From NCBI GenBank assembly GCA_902489645.1, contig CABUAW010000001.1, positions 56,529 through 120,528 of the forward strand: a stretch of 64,000 bases of DNA, read 5' to 3'. Shown here one piece after another: positions 33,272 through 40,963 of this stretch. The notes under the pieces were generated by a model, which saw nothing but the letters and a program-made list of their open reading frames with translations, searched no databases and was not told the origin of the DNA. Both the position numbers and the translations under genes were made by a program. This stretch comes from an uncultured Lachnospiraceae bacterium (GTDB lineage Bacteria; Bacillota; Clostridia; Lachnospirales; Lachnospiraceae). Position 1 is the first letter of the stretch, and every line of letters starts with the position of its first letter.

Positions 33272-34696
33272 CTACCCCCTGTGAATAACTTTTTTAATTG
33301 CAAAGAAAAAGAAGTTGTCTCTCGTAATTAACAGGAATACCACATAAATTACCACGCCTAACGCAATTTGGATACATGTTGTTGATATTATTGGTGCCAT
33401 ATGTTCTCCGGCAATTCGAATAACTATATACATTATAACAGAATACACTGCATACTTCAAACATCGAACAAAAGTTGGAATAATATATATTTGTTTGTTC
33501 ATCACATAATATTGAATAATAAATACCACATACTCTGCCACAACAGTTCCAATAGCTGCACCAACAAAGCCAAGGTCTGGAATGAGAACTGCATTGATAA
33601 TTAAATTCAAAATAGCACTAGTTGTATATGATATCGTCATATACTGTGTTTGATTTGTGGCAAGTAAATACTGGTTTGCAGATAAACTAGAAGCTGCTAT
33701 AGCAATAATAATTGGTGCCAACATAACCATCGCAGTTGCTGCTGGCATATAACCATCTCCCAAAAACCACGGAATCATTGAATATGCTATTCCAGCCATA
33801 CCAAATGCTACTGGCCATGCCATAAACATCAAAAATGTTAACGAGCCTGACAAATATTCTTTAATCTTTTCTTTGTTATCATTAATAAATTCATTTGCAA
33901 TTCTCGGCATCATTACTGTGCTTACCGCAGTAATTAAGGCCAAAGGTGCCTTGATTAATTGTTCTGCCTTTGAATAATAAGCTATTTGTTTTACATCACC
34001 GGCCAATGCTTCAATCATTACTTTATCCACCTGTAAATATAAAACACTTGCTACCTGTGGCAAAAAAACTTTAATTGACGGCCAAAAATGATGTGCGATT
34101 TCCAGTTCCTTGAGACTCACCTTCATTACAAACTTTCTAAGCTGAGGAAATATACTTAATGTTCCAAATATCTGGGATATTGCACACAAAGCTATATATA
34201 TAAACAAATCATCTTCTTTTTTTACAAATATAAAAATGCATACTATCGTTGATATCCGCACAATTAAATTTCTCACAACAGTGACGCCAAAGTTTTCCAT
34301 ACCAGAAAAAAACCATGAAGCATCAAAAAACATAGCAAATAACCATACAATCTGTATCAAAAAATATATTCGATATGGACTATTATAAACTACTGCCAGA
34401 TAAATCAGCAGAGTCGCGCCAAATACTATGACTCTACTAATCATCATCTCCCAAAACACCTTACTACGTTTATATTTATCTTCTCGCACATAAGCAATTT
34501 CTCTGGTTGAATAATTGGTTAATCCCAACATACCAATTGTATAAAAAATTTGCGAAACTGAAAGAACATAGCTTTCTATCCCCAAATTGTCTGGTCCCAA
34601 TATCCTTGCCAGATAAGGTGATGTAACCAACGGGATAATAATTGCGATAATCTGATATACAGAGTTATACATAAAGTTTTTTAATATTTTGGCCAA
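33272..34696 (-). CDS. Oligosaccharide flippase (Wzx-like), first of two
   Basis: The 474-residue protein has about 14 membrane segments and the MOP-flippase start LKNFMYNSVYQIIAIIIPLVTSPYLARILGPDNLG. It would export the lipid-linked repeat unit primed by the phosphotransferase at 39447-40847. It lies between a GT2 gene and rfbA in the first polysaccharide module. Confidence 0.92.
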   Translation of the reverse strand: MAKILKNFMYNSVYQIIAIIIPLVTSPYLARILGPDNLGIESYVLSVSQIFYTIGMLGLTNYSTREIAYVREDKYKRSKVFWEMMISRVIVFGATLLIYLAVVYNSPYRIYFLIQIVWLFAMFFDASWFFSGMENFGVTVVRNLIVRISTIVCIFIFVKKEDDLFIYIALCAISQIFGTLSIFPQLRKFVMKVSLKELEIAHHFWPSIKVFLPQVASVLYLQVDKVMIEALAGDVKQIAYYSKAEQLIKAPLALITAVSTVMMPRIANEFINDNKEKIKEYLSGSLTFLMFMAWPVAFGMAGIAYSMIPWFLGDGYMPAATAMVMLAPIIIAIAASSLSANQYLLATNQTQYMTISYTTSAILNLIINAVLIPDLGFVGAAIGTVVAEYVVFIIQYYVMNKQIYIIPTFVRCLKYAVYSVIMYIVIRIAGEHMAPIISTTCIQIALGVVIYVVFLLITRDNFFFFAIKKVIHRG

Positions 34697-34712
34697 AATG
34701 TAACACCTCTGC

Positions 34713-35714
34713 TTACTTTATAATATAATACAAATCTCCAAATAATGTTTTGAAGCGAATATGCTTTCCATCCCAAAATTTAAATGTCCATTCGATTAAT
34801 TTAAACCAAGCTTTTATTTCTCGTTGAAAAACACACTTTCTTCTTAACGCATCATATTCCACAATATATTGATAAATCTCTCTCTGTTTGGGATTTACAT
34901 TTAATTTTTCATTCCACTCATCCATGGCAACCTTAAAAAGTTTTCTGTCCTCCAATGCCTTTTTTCGAAAATCAATATCTCCCTTAAACTCAAAGTCCGA
35001 TATGTGATCATTTGTATTCATTCCCAGAGTATTCCGATCATGTATACGATATTTAATCAAGGGGTAATTATAAAAGAACAGCCCGTTTTTACTGGCCGCT
35101 ATAATATTTATTTCCCAATCATGCGGCAATTTGCAAAAACTATTATCTAAATAAATATCCTTCACTAATTTTCTAAAGGCCATAGTACATCCAGGCGAAA
35201 TATTATATTTCATAATTATATCATAAGGAATTAGTTTTATTTGCCCTTTTTGACACTTACCACGAATGAGGTCATTATTATAACTTCCTCTTCGACAATG
35301 GTATTCTATATTTTTGCTATCTCTATCAATTAATGAAAAAGCCGTATTCAAAGAAAGAATCTCCGGATGCTTGTCAAACAAATCTTCCATTCGATTCAAC
35401 TTTTCTGGCTCCCATTCATCATCCTGGTCACACAAAAAAATCAAGTCGCCTGTTGTCCTCTCAATACTTTTATAAAAATTTTTCTTATAGCCCACATTCT
35501 CTTGATTCACAAGCACATACCAATTAGCCAAATTATATTTTTTAATAAATGATTCGACCAAATATACGGTTCTATCCGTAGAACCATCGTCTACAATAAT
35601 GACTTCATCTGCTTTCCGCCGTTGATTCAACAAAGACTTTAACTGCTTTAGAATATATCGCTCTCCATTATAAGTTGTCATTGCCACAGAAATTATGTTT
35701 TTACTTCTCTCCAT
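34713..35714 (-). CDS. Family 2 glycosyltransferase
   Basis: The 333-residue GT-A protein has ISVAMTTYNGERYILKQLKSLLNQ, VIIVDDGSTDRT and LIFLCDQDDEWEPEKL (metal-binding acidic cluster), then LPHDWEINIIAASK. This is the pattern of capsule rhamnosyltransferases, which fits the nearby rfb genes, although the donor is not proven. It is ten bases after another GT2 with the same layout, and the two look like paralogues. Confidence 0.92.
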   Translation of the reverse strand: MERSKNIISVAMTTYNGERYILKQLKSLLNQRRKADEVIIVDDGSTDRTVYLVESFIKKYNLANWYVLVNQENVGYKKNFYKSIERTTGDLIFLCDQDDEWEPEKLNRMEDLFDKHPEILSLNTAFSLIDRDSKNIEYHCRRGSYNNDLIRGKCQKGQIKLIPYDIIMKYNISPGCTMAFRKLVKDIYLDNSFCKLPHDWEINIIAASKNGLFFYNYPLIKYRIHDRNTLGMNTNDHISDFEFKGDIDFRKKALEDRKLFKVAMDEWNEKLNVNPKQREIYQYIVEYDALRRKCVFQREIKAWFKLIEWTFKFWDGKHIRFKTLFGDLYYIIK

Positions 35715-35723
35715 ACTTCTTCT

Positions 35724-36446
35724 TCATTTCCCCCAAAATACCCTTTTGATGAAGCCTTTCAGCAAACATACACGCCATTTAATCATCTGCTTTAACGAGG
35801 CATGTTCAGTATCTGATAAATTGTCCCCATGACGTCGATATAAAATTAAAGGTTCTCTAATAAATTCAACTTTTCCAAACCATTCACACAAAATACCAAT
35901 CCACTGATCATGCATTGGTATTTGTTCTGGAAACGGTAATACTTTTATAAGAGATTTACGTCGGAAAGCCAGACAACACCCAATATAAGAATTTTTTACA
36001 ATATTTCGAATAATCCCAGTTCGACAATTCTTCATTTGAAAGAAAGATTTTGTTGTGACTTTTAAGTACTCATCAACGATTTCTGCATCATGCAATACCG
36101 CCATTATTCGAGGATTATCAAATGCTTTCAACACACGCATCACTTTTTTATCTTTCCACACATCATCTTGGTCAGACAAAAAAATAATTTCATTTCTGCA
36201 ATGTTTTATCGCATTTTCAAAATTCCGTACAACTCCCTGTCCTGGTCCATGACATAACTTCACACGCGAATCTTTTCTACAATATTCTTTTATAATAGAC
36301 TCTGTGTTATCACTAGATGGGTCGAGTGATATGATTATCTCATCATTCTCCCTTAACTGAATTAAAATAGAATCTAATTGCTCATTTAAATAACGTTCCC
36401 CATTATAGGCCGCCATAGCTACAGATATTGTTTTTTTATTTCTCAT
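35724..36446 (-). CDS. Family 2 glycosyltransferase (short form)
   Basis: At 240 residues this protein matches its neighbour (34713-35714) over the catalytic half: ISVAMAAYNGERYLNEQLDSIL, IIISLDPSSDNT, IIFLSDQDDVWKDKKV and PMHDQWIGILCEWFG. It lacks about 90 C-terminal residues of the neighbour. The catalytic motifs are intact, so it is probably active. It starts one base after the Wzy-like gene ends. Confidence 0.9.
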   Translation of the reverse strand: MRNKKTISVAMAAYNGERYLNEQLDSILIQLRENDEIIISLDPSSDNTESIIKEYCRKDSRVKLCHGPGQGVVRNFENAIKHCRNEIIFLSDQDDVWKDKKVMRVLKAFDNPRIMAVLHDAEIVDEYLKVTTKSFFQMKNCRTGIIRNIVKNSYIGCCLAFRRKSLIKVLPFPEQIPMHDQWIGILCEWFGKVEFIREPLILYRRHGDNLSDTEHASLKQMIKWRVCLLKGFIKRVFWGK

Positions 36447-36447
36447 C

Positions 36448-37857
36448 TTAATCGCCTCTTGTTAACTCACCCATACCCACATGGCACTCATTAACAGTCA
36501 TAACTGATAAAAATAATATAACTGACATTCCTGTAAATGAGATTAGCAAAGGATTTGTTTGTACGCAAATAACTATTGCTGCCAATAAAAACAGCCATGC
36601 AAAAACATGTATCGCATCACATGACTTAATTTTAGCCATCTCAATAAATTGAAATATAAAAAATAAAACCCAAATCGCCATTCCTCCAACCCCTATTTTC
36701 ATTAATAATGCAAAAAATTGCATTTCATATGAAAATGGTGCCTCATCTGAACGAGTATAGCCTTCCACAAAACTACCGTATCCGTAACCCACTATAGGAC
36801 TATTCTTCCACTTCTCTAACAATCGCCCCATCTGTTCAATTTTTATACTATTTGATTCAGCCGCTCCCTCTCTATCTAACTTTGCCGCCTTCTTTTTCTT
36901 TGATGATTTGTCAACCATTGATTCATTTTCAACATCCCCACTTTCATTATCCTCCGTTATAAAAGCATTCGACATTCGTACGGAAACGATATCCCCAAAT
37001 ATCAAGCGGTCGGCTCCGATAATAAAAACACCTGTTAAAATCATCATAACTACAGCCTTAACTGCAATGTTTTTATTTTCTTTTAATCCGTAAATAAAAA
37101 ATGTAATACTAATAACAAAAAAAGCAATACCAAAACCAAACCATATAGACTTGGTAACTGTAGAAATCAAAGCCATTAATTCCACTGCAAAAGCTATGTA
37201 ATCATACCATCTATTTTGTTTAAACTGATAAAAAAATATATAAAATCCTATCAAAAGATAAATAGATGTATTAAACATAACTCGTGTATAACCGCCATGT
37301 CCAAGCACTACTTTTTGGATAATGCCATTTCCACCGACCAACTCTGCGAAAGTTGAAAAAAAATTTTCGATAAAATGTTCATTTCCTTCTTGTCCAAAAT
37401 ATAACACTAAATGTTCAACAGCAAACAAAAAAATACATATTTTCAAATACGATAACAATTTACGCATATCAATTTGTTTTTCTTTTATAAGGTATGAAAT
37501 AGCAAAGTATAATGAAAAAATTGCCGCCGAATCAAAAACCTCACTGTATGCGTAATGAAGATTTGTTCCCTTTATATATGGTATAATCGTCATCGATAAT
37601 AACATTGATAATTCAAAGATAACTGCAAAAATATCTATCCAATTAAAACTACTGAAAAAGCTTCCTTTCTCTATAGAAAAAAATTTTATTCTATTTGCTA
37701 TCAGATAATATAGAGTATATCCATATAATGAAATAAAAGTTAAAATAAATAATATATGTCTAATAGCAACTCCACCAACCATAATCATGGTTCCGGACAC
37801 GCCGAAAATTAATTCAAAAATAAATAATAAAGGGAAAATAAATATGATGTTTTTCAC
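36448..37857 (-). CDS. Wzy-like polysaccharide polymerase / O-antigen-ligase-family protein
   Basis: The 469-residue protein has about 12 membrane segments and a large hydrophilic loop (residues about 295-385) ending in SPIVGYGYGSFVEGYTR, which fits the external loop of the O-antigen ligase/Wzy family. It should join exported repeat units. The loop carries an unusual charged stretch rich in Glu, Lys and Ser (DKSSKKKKAAKLDREGAAES). It lies in the first module among GT2 genes; no separate polymerase is visible there. Confidence 0.83.
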   Translation of the reverse strand: MKNIIFIFPLLFIFELIFGVSGTMIMVGGVAIRHILFILTFISLYGYTLYYLIANRIKFFSIEKGSFFSSFNWIDIFAVIFELSMLLSMTIIPYIKGTNLHYAYSEVFDSAAIFSLYFAISYLIKEKQIDMRKLLSYLKICIFLFAVEHLVLYFGQEGNEHFIENFFSTFAELVGGNGIIQKVVLGHGGYTRVMFNTSIYLLIGFYIFFYQFKQNRWYDYIAFAVELMALISTVTKSIWFGFGIAFFVISITFFIYGLKENKNIAVKAVVMMILTGVFIIGADRLIFGDIVSVRMSNAFITEDNESGDVENESMVDKSSKKKKAAKLDREGAAESNSIKIEQMGRLLEKWKNSPIVGYGYGSFVEGYTRSDEAPFSYEMQFFALLMKIGVGGMAIWVLFFIFQFIEMAKIKSCDAIHVFAWLFLLAAIVICVQTNPLLISFTGMSVILFLSVMTVNECHVGMGELTRGD

Positions 37858-37870
37858 TATGCTACACTCC

Positions 37871-38683
37871 TTACCAAAACATAATTCTTGGATTTCTGTA
37901 TTTTCTAGTCAACTGCATCTTCCGCCTTGTAATAACATAATAAAAAAAGAACCGATTCCAAAATCCCTCTCTATAAAATTCATTAATATCCTTTTTAAAT
38001 ATTTTAAATCGAACCAACTCTTTTTCTTTATCCTTAATATTTGAAGAAAAAGTTTGTTGAATTTCTACGTTCATTATAGACACCCTGCAATGCCTTTTTC
38101 GCATATCACGTAAAAAATTATGATCTACATAGTCCAAAAAGATTTTTTCATTATACCGATATTTTTTAAATATTTTCAATCGAATAGCCATACCACTGTT
38201 AATGCCACACAATTCATCCTGTTTAACTAACCAAACATTCTCAGGAGCTCTATGACAATAATACTTTTTCATAACAGAAGGAGATAAGATGCCAACCTCA
38301 TCTTTGACAATAGGAAGAAAAATATCACTCCTTTTTGTTTGAATTTCACTTCTAAGCTTAGAAAAATAAATATCCGGAATAAACGTATCATCATCAAAAA
38401 GCATAACAAAGCCTTTCATATGCGGATTATTATATTGAATATAATCTAAAGCTTTATTATAAGCTTTACTTAAACCGGCGTTCCCATGCATATCAATATA
38501 GCAGAAGCCGTCATTCTTAACAAATTCTTTATTATCATAATCTCTTGTACTATTATCACATACAATAATTTGGAGATTCTCTTGTTTTTTTAAACACTGA
38601 TATGTTAAGGAATTATTAACATTTTTATTATAAACCACAATAATTCCAAATAATTCCATCACGTTAGACACTTCTTTTGCCAT
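37871..38683 (-). CDS. Family 2 glycosyltransferase (rhamnosyltransferase-like)
   Basis: The 270-residue protein has LFGIIVVYNKNVNNSLTYQCL, IIVCDNSTRDYD, GNAGLSKAYNKALDYI and FVMLFDDDTFIP, an arrangement seen in GT2 enzymes annotated as rhamnosyltransferases. The ATG at 38683 directly abuts the TAA of the preceding GT2; an internal start at 38659 (MELFG) fits the family better at the N-terminus but has a weaker ribosome site. It acts in repeat-unit assembly. Confidence 0.88.
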   Translation of the reverse strand: MAKEVSNVMELFGIIVVYNKNVNNSLTYQCLKKQENLQIIVCDNSTRDYDNKEFVKNDGFCYIDMHGNAGLSKAYNKALDYIQYNNPHMKGFVMLFDDDTFIPDIYFSKLRSEIQTKRSDIFLPIVKDEVGILSPSVMKKYYCHRAPENVWLVKQDELCGINSGMAIRLKIFKKYRYNEKIFLDYVDHNFLRDMRKRHCRVSIMNVEIQQTFSSNIKDKEKELVRFKIFKKDINEFYREGFWNRFFFYYVITRRKMQLTRKYRNPRIMFW

Positions 38684-39457
38684 TTAGAATTTCCATCCCC
38701 ACTTTCCAAAATATTTTAGCATAGATACAAACCATCTTAATATTCCTTTAAGACTTCTTGTGTTTTCCCGACTCCATTTGTGATAAACATAAACTAACGG
38801 ATAAAAAACAATTTTATATTTTCGACGTACCATTCTTGAAAGGTCTGCATCTTCCATATACATGAAATATCTGCTATCAAACCCTTTCAATCGTTTAAAA
38901 ACTGAAGTTCGTATTCCAAAAAAACACCCCGTGCAAAAATCAACATATGTTGGCTTATCCAATTTTTCTAATTCACGGGTATAAATCTTTCGATAATTCT
39001 TAAACGGTTTAAACTTGCTAATAATCATATACCTAATTGTTGGATTCCGTTTGGGCAAAAACTGCTCTGTTCCGTCATCATTCATAATCCGTGGTGTAAT
39101 CATTACTACATCCTTATGCCGCTCTAAATATTTCACCATTGGTCCAAACACATCTTTCGATACCAAAATATCCGGATTAATCACAAAATGATATTTTGAA
39201 TCCAATTTCTTAATTATCTGATTATGTCCTTCCCCAAATCCAATATTTTTTTTATTTTCTATAATAACAACTTCCGGAAACCTTTCCCGTATCAAAGCCA
39301 CTGTACCATCTGTTGAATTATTATCCGATATATATAACGTAAAATTCAAATCTTTCGTCCATTTTAAAATAGAATCAACACATTCGGATATGATAGACGC
39401 ATTATTATACGTAACAATACATCCACTTATCTTTATTCTATTCGAACTAGTATTCAT
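38684..39457 (-). CDS. Family 2 glycosyltransferase (rhamnosyltransferase-like)
   Basis: I start at ATG 39457 (MNTSSNRIKISGCIVTY), with GGAG and GGGGGAG just upstream, giving 257 residues. The motifs are LYISDNNSTDGTVALI, NIGFGEGHNQI, FVINPDILV and FFGIRTSVFKRLKGFDSRYFMYMEDADLSRM, typical of WbbL-like rhamnosyltransferases. It overlaps the priming transferase by 11 bases and probably adds the second sugar. dTDP-rhamnose from the rfb genes is the likely donor, by inference. Confidence 0.92.
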   Translation of the reverse strand: MNTSSNRIKISGCIVTYNNASIISECVDSILKWTKDLNFTLYISDNNSTDGTVALIRERFPEVVIIENKKNIGFGEGHNQIIKKLDSKYHFVINPDILVSKDVFGPMVKYLERHKDVVMITPRIMNDDGTEQFLPKRNPTIRYMIISKFKPFKNYRKIYTRELEKLDKPTYVDFCTGCFFGIRTSVFKRLKGFDSRYFMYMEDADLSRMVRRKYKIVFYPLVYVYHKWSRENTRSLKGILRWFVSMLKYFGKWGWKF

Positions 39458-40847
39458 CTCCCCCGACTCCTTTTGACGGTTTTTCATATTTAACAAACTC
39501 TATATCATTCTTTTTATTAAAAGCCTCTGTACTATCTGATTTAAAAAGTACAATCAATGTTTGGAAAAGCAATTTAATATCTTTCCAAATACTATAATTC
39601 TCTATATACATTAAATCTAAAATTAGTTTATCTCGTGGGGATGTATTATATTTCCCAGCAATCTGAGCATATCCAGTCAATCCGGCTTTTACCCGAAGTC
39701 TGTATTCAAACTCTGGCAAATCTGCTGTATAACTATATACATTCTCTAACATTTCCGGACGAGGTCCCACCAGACTCATTTCTCCTTTTAAAATATTCAA
39801 AATCTGCGGCAATTCATCTAATCGGAATTTGCGTAACACTTTTCCCACACTTGTGATTCGCTCATCATCAGCCGTGGAAGAATAATTTGTCACATTCTCT
39901 TTCATTGTACGAAATTTATACACTTCAAATACTTTGCCATTTTTGGTCGCTCTTTTTTGCTTAAAAAACACACGGCCACCATCGTTCATCTTTATACAAA
40001 CTGCACAAATGAGCCAAATGGGACTGGATATAATCAACCCCACCAGAGATATTGTAATATCCATTGCCCGCTTTAAAAAACGCTGCTCCAAGGATAGTTC
40101 TTTAACAGTAGCCCCTATCAATGACACGTCATCTAATACAATGTGCTGTGCATTAAATTCAATTACATCTGGCACCTCTGGATTAAAATAGATATTCCTT
40201 GAATGACGATAACAAAATTCGACAATCTCCGTCCGTTCTTTGACTGGAATATCATACATAAAAACCGTATGACTCTTTAAAATCGTACTGAACAGTTCTG
40301 GTTCTTTGTAATCTAAAATATATCTAATATCATATTGTTTTTTATATCTTGAAACCGCTTGATAAATTTGATTCAAAGATTCTTGTGATGAAGTAATCAT
40401 ACAACAAATTTCTGGATGATTTATTCTAAAATAAAAATAATTTCCAACATATGTCATAATTACAATAAGTATCACCTGAACCACACAGACAAGTAAAAGA
40501 ATTCCAATATTCTCAAACTTCAGTGTTGCATTATTGCCTGGATTTGTGTTCATAACAGATAACTGAATATAGGTGACTACATCTGTAATAATAGTTGCCA
40601 ACCCCAATGAATAAATAATCGGCTTACTTTTTCTCTGTCCGATATCAAAACGTCCGTAAGCTGCCGTCATTCCCAAACCAACAGCCACAAATGTCAACAC
40701 AGTAACAGCAAGAGTTCTTGACAATCTGGTCAACTGTGGATTGGGGAAAGAAAATAAACCAATAAATATTGCCAGCAAACATGCGTATAGTAGTGTTTTC
40801 CATATTAAAAATAAAGTTTTTTGCAGATTACGAATTAATTTTTTCAT
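39447..40847 (-). CDS. Undecaprenyl-phosphate sugar-1-phosphate transferase (polyprenyl glycosylphosphotransferase)
   Basis: The 466-residue protein has four N-terminal membrane segments, a Rossmann-like middle part, one more membrane segment near 270 and a C-terminal bacterial sugar transferase domain: RVFFKQKRATKNGKVFEVYKF, RLDELPQILNILKGEMSLVGPRPE and RVKAGLTGYAQI. The Asp-Glu pair in RLDELPQ is the catalytic site. It loads the first sugar phosphate onto undecaprenyl phosphate and so starts the repeat unit. It is the first gene of the polysaccharide operon, with a promoter just upstream. Confidence 0.95.
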   Translation of the reverse strand: MKKLIRNLQKTLFLIWKTLLYACLLAIFIGLFSFPNPQLTRLSRTLAVTVLTFVAVGLGMTAAYGRFDIGQRKSKPIIYSLGLATIITDVVTYIQLSVMNTNPGNNATLKFENIGILLLVCVVQVILIVIMTYVGNYFYFRINHPEICCMITSSQESLNQIYQAVSRYKKQYDIRYILDYKEPELFSTILKSHTVFMYDIPVKERTEIVEFCYRHSRNIYFNPEVPDVIEFNAQHIVLDDVSLIGATVKELSLEQRFLKRAMDITISLVGLIISSPIWLICAVCIKMNDGGRVFFKQKRATKNGKVFEVYKFRTMKENVTNYSSTADDERITSVGKVLRKFRLDELPQILNILKGEMSLVGPRPEMLENVYSYTADLPEFEYRLRVKAGLTGYAQIAGKYNTSPRDKLILDLMYIENYSIWKDIKLLFQTLIVLFKSDSTEAFNKKNDIEFVKYEKPSKGVGGDEY

Positions 40848-40899
40848 ATATTTTCACTCAGTCTTCACCAAAACTAATTTTCAACAGTATGTTTAATGT

Positions 40900-40939
40900 A
40901 TTATACTACATTTTTCAACTATGGTCTACAAATTTGTAG
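40900..40939 (-). promoter_or_regulatory. Promoter of the polysaccharide operon with overlapping palindrome
   Basis: On the minus strand TAGACC (40928-40923) and a perfect TATAAT (40905-40900) are 17 bases apart, about 50 bases before the priming-transferase start. The perfect palindrome CTACAAATTTGTAG (40926-40939) covers the start of the -35 box and looks like an operator. It could also be a weak hairpin after recD2. Confidence 0.55.
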
Positions 40940-40963
40940 GTTTGTGTCACTATTTGGCACTTC

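Noticed and set aside
34713..36446. One split glycosyltransferase gene
   Set aside because: The two adjacent GT2 proteins each have a full set of N-terminal catalytic motifs, so they are paralogues and not halves of a broken gene.
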